Shown here: positions 1 to 4,500 of the stretch, piece by piece
How positions within the stretch are numbered: position 1 is the stretch's first letter
Layout: each line of letters begins with the position of its first letter
Assembly (NCBI GenBank): GCA_007693875.1
Contig: RECT01000084.1
Coordinates: forward strand, 1 to 6,309
Origin: Spirulina sp. DLM2.Bin59
Lineage (GTDB): Bacteria; Cyanobacteriota; Cyanobacteriia; Cyanobacteriales; Spirulinaceae
DNA length: 6,309 nucleotides
Reading direction: 5' to 3'
Made by a program: the position numbers and the translations under genes
Notes under the pieces: generated by a model
What the model was told of the DNA's origin: nothing
Seen by the model: the letters and a program-made list of their open reading frames with translations, nothing else
The model's database searches: none

Positions 1-5
1 GGACG

Positions 6-29
6 AAAAAAGCCGCCCTAAAAGGGCGG
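6..29 (-). terminator. Rho-independent terminator of the membrane protein gene
   Basis: Read on the minus strand, a 7-bp GC-rich stem (CCGCCCT paired with AGGGCGG, positions 13-29, three-base loop) is followed, after one C at position 12, by six Ts (positions 11-6). It lies about 55 bases past the stop codon of the minus-strand gene ending at 85, so it fits as that gene's intrinsic terminator. On the plus strand the hairpin has no T tract, so it should act in one direction only. Confidence 0.85.
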
Positions 30-55
30 GGCTTCAAACCCATTAATTTTGGTGA

Positions 56-63
56 GCGATCGC
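56..63. repeat. HIP1 octamer GCGATCGC, one of at least eight
   Basis: This is the intergenic copy of the palindromic HIP1 octamer. Further exact copies that I found start at 1575, 2005, 3064, 3596, 4650, 5341 and 6113, all inside coding regions and on both sides of the divergent promoter region. HIP1 is known to be highly abundant in many cyanobacterial genomes, so the density here (roughly one per 800 bases) is the main evidence for a cyanobacterial origin. Confidence 0.9.
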
Positions 64-84
64 GCCCACGCCACCACCTAATCC

Positions 85-1014
85 TTAATGCTTGGCAGAC
101 CCGCCCCTCGGGGAAGAAGGACGGGATTTTGAGGCTGTTTTGCCACCAGTGGCGGGTTTTGCTGCGGCATCGGTGGGTGATCGCCGTTTCGGGGTGCCAC
201 TGGTTTTCGGCGGAGCCGGGGGTGGCCCCCCCGCCCGGCGGTTGGGATTGGTGCGGAAACTGACATTCACGCCATCCCCCGACTGTTCCAGCACCAACAG
301 CGGTGTCGGTTTTGCCTTTTGATCCCAATCCATCTTGGCCACCCGCCCTTGAATGGTCGGTTGCCAATTGTCATGATCCTCGTTGGGGCTGAGGAATTTT
401 TCAATGCAATCAATAATTTGGTTAATCGTCGTCGATGTGGATTGGGTGGGCAGTTTTGTCAGCTTAATTTGCGTCCGGAACAAGACCCGCTTTGTCCGCT
501 TACCCCGGGTTTCCGTTTCATAGGTGACATCAAAGGTTTCATCGATCTGACGGCCCCCTGTATTCGCAATCCCCACCTGATGGGTTGCTGTACTGGGGCG
601 TAGGGCCACACTGATCAACTGTTTAACGCGAATCTTGATCTGATTGACAATGGCATAATGGAAAACCTCCTCATCCATCCGCAACCGTAAATAATCGAGG
701 TTAAACTCCCGGGAGTGGATTAGATCGGGGTTTGCCTCCATTTTTTGAATCGTTTTCAGGGCCAGCTTCAACCGTTTCTGCAAGTCCTGGGCCTTGTAGC
801 GCTCAAATTTCAGATCCTTCTGGAATTTATCGTAAATATTGATCTTGGTGTAAGCCACTCCCCCCGCCAACACCAAAATGAGTACCACCGTCGTTCCAAT
901 CCAAAGCAAACTACCCCCACCCTCTGTCGCTGGGTTTGGGACTGCGGGATCTGAGGCTGGAGCCGCTGACTCCTGAGCAAACACAGGTTGAACCGGGAGG
1001 AGTTGCGAGAACAT
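85..1014 (-). CDS. Membrane-anchored protein of unknown function with basic Pro-rich tail
   Basis: I do not recognise the family; it resembles conserved hypothetical proteins of cyanobacteria. The 309-residue product has a short polar, Ala/Pro-rich N-terminus containing VFAQES, one clear membrane segment at about residues 35-54, then a charged helical stretch (about 60-95) that could form a coiled coil. A compact domain of mixed predicted character follows (about 100-255). The last 50 or so residues are low-complexity, rich in Pro, Gly, Ser, Lys and Arg, and probably disordered. The VFAQES site resembles a signal-peptidase site, but no hydrophobic core precedes it, so I expect a membrane anchor and not secretion. 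Start choice: a GTG lies four codons upstream at 1026, but GGAA seven bases before the ATG at 1014 fits a weak ribosome binding site, and the GTG would overlap that site. The gene is a separate unit with its own promoter candidate and terminator. Confidence 0.8.
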   Translation of the reverse strand: MFSQLLPVQPVFAQESAAPASDPAVPNPATEGGGSLLWIGTTVVLILVLAGGVAYTKINIYDKFQKDLKFERYKAQDLQKRLKLALKTIQKMEANPDLIHSREFNLDYLRLRMDEEVFHYAIVNQIKIRVKQLISVALRPSTATHQVGIANTGGRQIDETFDVTYETETRGKRTKRVLFRTQIKLTKLPTQSTSTTINQIIDCIEKFLSPNEDHDNWQPTIQGRVAKMDWDQKAKPTPLLVLEQSGDGVNVSFRTNPNRRAGGPPPAPPKTSGTPKRRSPTDAAAKPATGGKTASKSRPSSPRGGSAKH

Positions 1015-1067
1015 AATTATTTCCACTTCAGCACAAACAGAGCAAATGTTAGGGTTAGGCCAGCGGT

Positions 1068-1100
1068 CTTGGGGAAACTGACCACCTTCACCCCAAGGTG
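1068..1100 (-). promoter_or_regulatory. Two mutually exclusive hairpins in an mRNA leader
   Basis: In the minus-strand transcript, CACCTT (1100-1095) can pair with AAGGTG (1088-1083), a 6-bp stem with a six-base loop. Bases CTTGGGG (1097-1091) can instead pair with CCCCAAG (1074-1068), a 7-bp stem with a 16-base loop. The two stems share positions 1095-1097, so only one can form at a time. Neither is followed by a U tract. This could be a folding switch or attenuator, or chance in a GC-rich leader. Confidence 0.3.
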
Positions 1101-1193
1101 CAAACTCCCCTTGTCATCAAGCACAATTTTGTTAAGCACCCATTATCTTTAGGGACGTTTCCAGGAACACCCCCCAACCTTGCTTCTTCCTCA

Positions 1194-1225
1194 ACTATAA
1201 CAGTCTCAATTCCGCCTACCGTCAA
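1194..1225 (-). promoter_or_regulatory. Candidate extended -10 promoter for the membrane protein gene
   Basis: On the minus strand TATAGT (1199-1194) is preceded by TGT, giving the extended -10 form TGnTATAGT. TTGACG, one base from the -35 consensus, lies at 1225-1220 but with a 20-base spacer, longer than the usual 16-18. An extended -10 can compensate for poor -35 placement. Transcription would begin near 1187 and leave a leader of about 170 bases. Confidence 0.45.
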
Positions 1226-1251
1226 ATTCTCGTGATTTTTAATGTTCAGAC

Positions 1252-1278
1252 AAAAAAAGGGCTACCTTGGGGTAGCCC
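1252..1278 (-). terminator. Rho-independent terminator of the Rieske/oxoamine synthase unit
   Basis: An 8-bp perfect stem, GGGCTACC paired with GGTAGCCC (1259-1266 with 1271-1278, four-base loop), is followed on the minus strand by seven Ts (1258-1252). It lies 27 bases past the stop codon of the oxoamine synthase gene. It should end that transcript and insulate the next minus-strand gene, whose promoter candidate lies just downstream. Confidence 0.92.
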
Positions 1279-1305
1279 GATCCTGAATTGATAATGGTTT
1301 TGGGG

Positions 1306-2595
1306 TTAAGCGGTCAGGGTGGCCGTTTTCACTGGGTAGAGGGCTTCGCGGGTTTCCACCATCGCCGCCACCAGTTGATCAATGTCCTCGGTGGTATGGA
1401 GGGCGTTGGCGGTGATCCGCAGGCGGGGCTTGGCAATGAACCAAATGGGGGAAACCCAGATGCCATGCTCCACCATTAAACGGTTAGCAAAGGCCTTCGG
1501 CTCCAATTCCGGGGGGAGAATCACCGGCACCACATTGGTTTCGCCGATGGGGTCGAATTCGTGCTCAATGAGGCGCGATCGCAAATAGCGGCTATTGGCT
1601 TGCAACCGCTGCACCAACTCCGGCCGTTGACGCACTTGGCGAATACTTTCCAAGGCGGCGGCGGTCACTGGCGGAGGTAGGGAAATCGTACCGATGGAGG
1701 TAGGGGAAACATCCAGCAGATCGATTAATTCCCGGCTATGGCTACTGATGGCCGCCCCAGCAGAGGCGGCAAACTTCGAGAAGGTGGTCATGATCAAGGG
1801 CACAAGACCCCGATCCAATACCATTTGGGGGGTGATGCCGAAATGTTCATAAATTCCCCGCCCAGTGGCTCCCAACGCGCCGCTGGCATGGGCTTCATCC
1901 ATGACAATGACGCTGCCGGGGTAGGGGGCGAGCACCTCGATCATTTCCGGCAGGGGGACTAAATCCCCATCCATGGAAAACACCGCATCGGAGACGACGA
2001 GAATGCGATCGCCCGGTTTAGCATAACGGCGTAACTTCCGCGCCAGATCCGCCATATCACAATGGCGGTAGGGCTTCACCCGCACATCGGGGCTATAGCT
2101 AAACACCTTCCCAGAGCGGTTATCGGCATTGACCACCGCCGACACAATACAGCCATGGTTGAGGACATCGGTGAGGATCAGGGTTTGGCGGGTATTTTGG
2201 AACCCGGGCACCGGCATCGCTAAATGGCAAAAACCATCCATCAAGGCCTGCATGGCCATCCAGGCATTCAAAAACAATTGGGTATGGGGGAGATCCTTAA
2301 AGGCGGAAATCTCCTGCTCCAATTGACGATGGAGATCAATGCGACCACTGAGCACCGAGCAGGAACTATTGGACGTGCCATACTGCATGATCGCATCAAC
2401 GGCAGCTTGACGCACTGCCTCCGATTGCACCATCCCCAGCACATCATTGGTGCAGAAGGTCAAAACCGTGCGGCGAATGCCAGTCGAAGCTTCTTCAAGT
2501 TCGACAATATTGCCGTGTTTTTGATGACAAATAAACTTTTCCGGATAGAGGCCGCTATCGTACAGCCCTTGCATATACTCTTTAACAACTTGCAC
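1306..2595 (-). CDS. PLP-dependent alpha-oxoamine synthase-like enzyme
   Basis: This 429-residue protein is a fold-type I PLP enzyme of the alpha-oxoamine synthase group (AONS/BioF, KBL, ALA synthase, serine palmitoyltransferase). Family members condense an acyl-CoA or acyl-carrier thioester with an amino acid, with loss of CO2, to give an aminoketone. Visible landmarks are His147 in LNHG (stacks on the PLP ring), the SDAVFSMDGD stretch at 202-211, Asp233 and His236 in DEAHASGALG, Lys274 in TTFSKF (Schiff-base lysine) and RLRIT at 391-395. Two usual family motifs are altered: the SGY/F-x-AN loop reads NAWMAM (110-115) and the GGSR stretch reads SSCS (77-80). The protein is therefore complete and probably active, but unlikely to be a standard BioF; acyl and amino substrates are unknown. 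The GTG start has a perfect AAGGAG six bases upstream. It follows the Rieske gene by 48 bases, presumably in one transcript. Codon use and HIP1 sites look native. Confidence 0.85.
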   Translation of the reverse strand: MQVVKEYMQGLYDSGLYPEKFICHQKHGNIVELEEASTGIRRTVLTFCTNDVLGMVQSEAVRQAAVDAIMQYGTSNSSCSVLSGRIDLHRQLEQEISAFKDLPHTQLFLNAWMAMQALMDGFCHLAMPVPGFQNTRQTLILTDVLNHGCIVSAVVNADNRSGKVFSYSPDVRVKPYRHCDMADLARKLRRYAKPGDRILVVSDAVFSMDGDLVPLPEMIEVLAPYPGSVIVMDEAHASGALGATGRGIYEHFGITPQMVLDRGLVPLIMTTFSKFAASAGAAISSHSRELIDLLDVSPTSIGTISLPPPVTAAALESIRQVRQRPELVQRLQANSRYLRSRLIEHEFDPIGETNVVPVILPPELEPKAFANRLMVEHGIWVSPIWFIAKPRLRITANALHTTEDIDQLVAAMVETREALYPVKTATLTA

Positions 2596-2601
2596 CGTTC
2601 A

Positions 2602-2607
2602 CTCCTT
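2602..2607 (-). promoter_or_regulatory. Strong ribosome binding site fixing a GTG start
   Basis: AAGGAG on the minus strand lies six bases before the GTG at 2595. This is a full Shine-Dalgarno match at ideal spacing and decides for the GTG over the in-frame ATG seven codons later (2574). It also indicates that the downstream gene of the pair is translated independently of the Rieske gene. Confidence 0.85.
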
Positions 2608-2643
2608 AGGAAACTGAGAACTAGATGGGAAAATGGGCGAGAT

Positions 2644-3747
2644 TCAGCGGGACGGGATCGCTACTGATGGTGTAGCATCCAGGGATGGGTAGGGCAGAGC
2701 AGGATGAAAACCTGCGCCGTGGGCTTGGTTGAGCATGACCCGTTGGAGGGCAATAATCGCCGGGTTCACCTCAATATAGTGACGTTGGGGATTATTGTGA
2801 TAGGTTTGTTGCTCGCTTTCGACCATTTCGACATCTTGATCGAGGAAGGGTTTGAATAGAAATCGCCAAATGACGCGAGACAACAGGGGGCGGATCATCT
2901 TTGTCAGGGTTTGGGGTAAGCGGATTTTCAAGAATAATAATGTGAATGAGCGCGTTTCGGTGGGAGAAACGGGTAAACGCATCAAATACATCTTGGAGAC
3001 CCCCTCAAGGCTATTGGCATAGTGGGGATAACGGTATTGGATGGAAATCGTCCGCGTCGTGATGCGATCGCCCCTGCGCCCCATCCCTAAAAACTGACTC
3101 AGCCAGCCCTGATACGACACCTGATAATCGGCCTCCACCAAGGTATCCGATTGGCGCAGTTGCAGCAGCTTGGGATTAAACCACCCCTGGAGGTTGCGAT
3201 GCAGAAAGCCATGAAACACATCCATTGTGTTCTCATTACAGATGGAAAAATGAGCATTGAACTGGCCCGGAATGGCCACCCTTAACCATTGGGGGTCATC
3301 GTATTCGGGCACAGATGGTAGGGGAACCGTCGGGGCCTGCTCCCCATCCCCAGGAAACACCCAGACCATACCGTACTGGTCTTGGACGGGGTAGCGACGC
3401 GCTTGGACACAGGGGAGCTTTTGCTCCGGGGGAAAGTAGGGAATGGCCACACAGCGGCCATCGGGGGCAAACTGCCAACCGTGGTAAGGGCATGTTAAAT
3501 TTTGGCCTTGCACTTCGCCCTTGTGGAGCGCCACCCCCTTGTGGGGACAGGCATCTTCAAGGGCATGAACTTGGCCCTGGTCATCCCGAAAGAGGGCGAT
3601 CGCCTGCCCCCAAACCTGCACCGGCAAAACCTTACCCCGCCGCAGTTGTGACGACCACGCGACCGGATACCAATGGTGGGGATTAATCCCCGCTGCCCTG
3701 ACTCGATTTTGGACGGTATGACCAGTTAACGTTGGAGCCAGTTCCAT
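2644..3747 (-). CDS. Rieske non-heme iron oxygenase, alpha subunit type
   Basis: The 367-residue product is a Rieske-type oxygenase of the broad PaO/vanillate demethylase-like group. Such enzymes use electrons from a ferredoxin or reductase to activate O2 at a mononuclear iron and hydroxylate, demethylate or desaturate small molecules. The N-terminal Rieske domain (about 25-130) carries the [2Fe-2S] ligands Cys67 and His69 (CPH) and Cys86 and His89 (CPYHGW). The catalytic domain carries NENTMDVFHGFLH at 171-183, giving the bridging Asp176 and iron ligands His179 and His183; Asp305 in DQDVEMVESEQ is the likely third ligand. All key residues are intact. No signal peptide or C-terminal membrane helix is evident, unlike the plastid TIC55/PaO proteins. 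No ferredoxin or reductase gene is in the window, so electrons probably come from a shared cellular donor. The ATG start has AGGAG six bases upstream. First gene of the pair with the oxoamine synthase; substrate unknown. Confidence 0.9.
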   Translation of the reverse strand: MELAPTLTGHTVQNRVRAAGINPHHWYPVAWSSQLRRGKVLPVQVWGQAIALFRDDQGQVHALEDACPHKGVALHKGEVQGQNLTCPYHGWQFAPDGRCVAIPYFPPEQKLPCVQARRYPVQDQYGMVWVFPGDGEQAPTVPLPSVPEYDDPQWLRVAIPGQFNAHFSICNENTMDVFHGFLHRNLQGWFNPKLLQLRQSDTLVEADYQVSYQGWLSQFLGMGRRGDRITTRTISIQYRYPHYANSLEGVSKMYLMRLPVSPTETRSFTLLFLKIRLPQTLTKMIRPLLSRVIWRFLFKPFLDQDVEMVESEQQTYHNNPQRHYIEVNPAIIALQRVMLNQAHGAGFHPALPYPSLDATPSVAIPSR

Positions 3748-3753
3748 CCCATA

Positions 3754-3758
3754 CTCCT
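3754..3758 (-). promoter_or_regulatory. Ribosome binding site of the Rieske gene
   Basis: AGGAG on the minus strand lies six bases before the ATG at 3747, supporting that start. Another ATG overlaps the spacer but is in a different frame. Confidence 0.8.
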
Positions 3759-3789
3759 AGTTAAAATTTGTAACAATCTTTGAGCTAGA

Positions 3790-3820
3790 ATCATAGCAGA
3801 CTTTAGTTGCAATGGTTCAA
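3790..3820 (-). promoter_or_regulatory. Candidate extended -10 promoter for the Rieske/oxoamine synthase unit
   Basis: On the minus strand TATGAT (3795-3790) is preceded by TGC, forming an extended -10 element TGnTATGAT. TTGAAC at 3820-3815 is a possible -35 with a 19-base spacer. Transcription would start near 3783, leaving a leader of about 35 bases before the Rieske ATG. I found no convincing operator repeat beside it. Confidence 0.5.
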
Positions 3821-3927
3821 GGGGATAGTGACAGGGGTGAGACTGTCCCTCAGGCTATGCCAGTCCTGGATTAAGCCCCGTCTAATGGTGCAAAACAATA
3901 TTTAATGACCCGCCGCGAAAATTATCT

Positions 3928-4410
3928 ATGCTACCGATTTTCCTTTTTGTGAGTGCCTTTGTTTTCTCTAGCTTTGTGGAATATTGGGTGCATCGCCTCA
4001 TGCACGCTAACGCCCGTATTGGTGAACGCCACCGCGACCATCACCGCCGCAACACCGGTCAAGGGGTTGTTTGGGAATTTCTCGATTATATCAAGGGGGC
4101 CAGTTTGGCCATGCTCCCCTTCTTTCTCCTCTCCTGGCAGGCCGGTTTAGGTTGGCTCCTCGGTGCCCTCGCCTACGCCATTTTTTCCGCCTATGCCCAC
4201 CAGCTTCAGCATGAAAACCCCACCAAATGCTTCTGGATGAAGATGCCCGTTCACTATATCCACCATAAGCACGGCATGTGGCATCACAATTTTGGCTTAG
4301 GGGTGGATTGGTGGGATCACCTGTTTCGTACCTACAAGCCGATGCCCTGGCCCACGGAAGTAGAAACCAGTGAACCGGAGCGGGGTTATTTGGCCCTGCG
4401 GTGGTGGTGA
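3928..4410 (+). CDS. Fatty acid hydroxylase / sterol desaturase family membrane protein
   Basis: This 160-residue membrane protein carries the histidine boxes of the di-iron fatty acid hydroxylase superfamily: HRLMH (22-26), HRDHH (35-39), HQLQH (91-95), HYIHH (109-113) and HHNFG (119-123). These histidines bind two irons that activate O2 for C-H hydroxylation or desaturation of lipids, sterols or carotenoids. Hydrophobic segments lie at about 2-19 and as a hairpin at about 57-90, placing the histidine clusters on one (probably cytoplasmic) face. It is compact, close in length to CrtZ-type carotenoid hydroxylases, but I do not see the CrtZ HDGLVH signature, and the HHxHGMWHHNFG region is more like fatty acid hydroxylases. 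Substrate is unknown. The ATG at 3928 is the only in-frame ATG after the stop at 3883, yet it lacks a good Shine-Dalgarno sequence, so translation may be weak. It is divergent from the Rieske gene; a role in the same pathway is possible but unproven. Confidence 0.85.
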   Translation: MLPIFLFVSAFVFSSFVEYWVHRLMHANARIGERHRDHHRRNTGQGVVWEFLDYIKGASLAMLPFFLLSWQAGLGWLLGALAYAIFSAYAHQLQHENPTKCFWMKMPVHYIHHKHGMWHHNFGLGVDWWDHLFRTYKPMPWPTEVETSEPERGYLALRWW

Positions 4411-4444
4411 TCATCGGGTTCGCCCAGCCCGGCGGCCCCATAAA

Positions 4445-4479
4445 CCCCTCGGCAAATTGAGCTAAAATCGAGGGGCTTT
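4445..4479 (+). terminator. Possible terminator hairpin after the hydroxylase gene
   Basis: CCCCTCG (4445-4451) pairs with CGAGGGG (4469-4475), a perfect 7-bp stem with a 17-base loop, followed only by CTTT. The loop is long and the T tract short, so termination would be weak. The loop also contains TAAAAT (4463-4468), which could be a -10 element for the next gene, although no clear -35 is seen. The site lies in the 90-base gap between two plus-strand genes, so these may be partly co-transcribed. Confidence 0.4.
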
Positions 4480-4500
4480 CACCTGTTGGGGCCCCGGACT

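Larger units (their letters stand above)
1027..1251. other. Intergenic region holding the leader of the membrane protein gene
   Basis: This 225-base stretch separates the membrane protein gene from the terminator of the oxoamine synthase gene. I see no plausible protein gene in it. It holds a candidate minus-strand promoter (1194-1225) and, if that is right, an untranslated leader of about 170 bases. The leader contains two overlapping inverted repeats at 1068-1100, listed separately. No riboswitch class that I know is recognisable. Confidence 0.6.
3748..3927. other. Divergent intergenic region between the Rieske and hydroxylase genes
   Basis: This 180-base region must hold the promoters of both divergent units. 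The minus-strand promoter candidate is listed separately. For the plus-strand gene I see only AT-rich sequence (about 3891-3906, including TATTTAAT) with no paired -35, so that promoter is unassigned. A short GACTG/CAGTC inverted repeat (3841-3845 with 3861-3865) is too weak to call an operator. Confidence 0.5.

Noticed and set aside
1014..1026. GTG at 1026 as the start of the membrane protein gene
   Set aside because: It would add four residues and overlap the GGAA that serves as ribosome binding site for the ATG at 1014; the ATG is preferred, though the GTG cannot be fully excluded.
1306..2595. Naming the PLP enzyme bioF
   Set aside because: It has the fold and PLP residues of that family, but substrate-side motifs differ and no other biotin gene is nearby, so a gene symbol would overstate the evidence.
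3315..3686. A 123-codon plus-strand ORF opposite the Rieske gene
   Set aside because: It lies antisense within a gene whose metal-binding motifs are all intact, and its translation shows no recognisable domain; it is a shadow frame.
3905..3952. A 15-codon ORF on the plus strand overlapping the hydroxylase start in another frame
   Set aside because: It has no ribosome binding site and nothing suggests translation; a chance ORF is the simplest reading.
1306..4410. Resemblance to saxitoxin-type gene sets, which also include an oxoamine synthase domain, Rieske oxygenases and a sterol desaturase-like protein
   Set aside because: The likeness is only at the level of broad enzyme families. The polyketide-type domains of SxtA, the amidinotransferase and other core genes are absent from the window, and the enzymes here are stand-alone and common types.
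4488..4495. Palindrome GGGGCCCC just before the UPF0182 start
   Set aside because: It is only eight bases with no loop and no second copy nearby, so it does not support an operator or terminator call.
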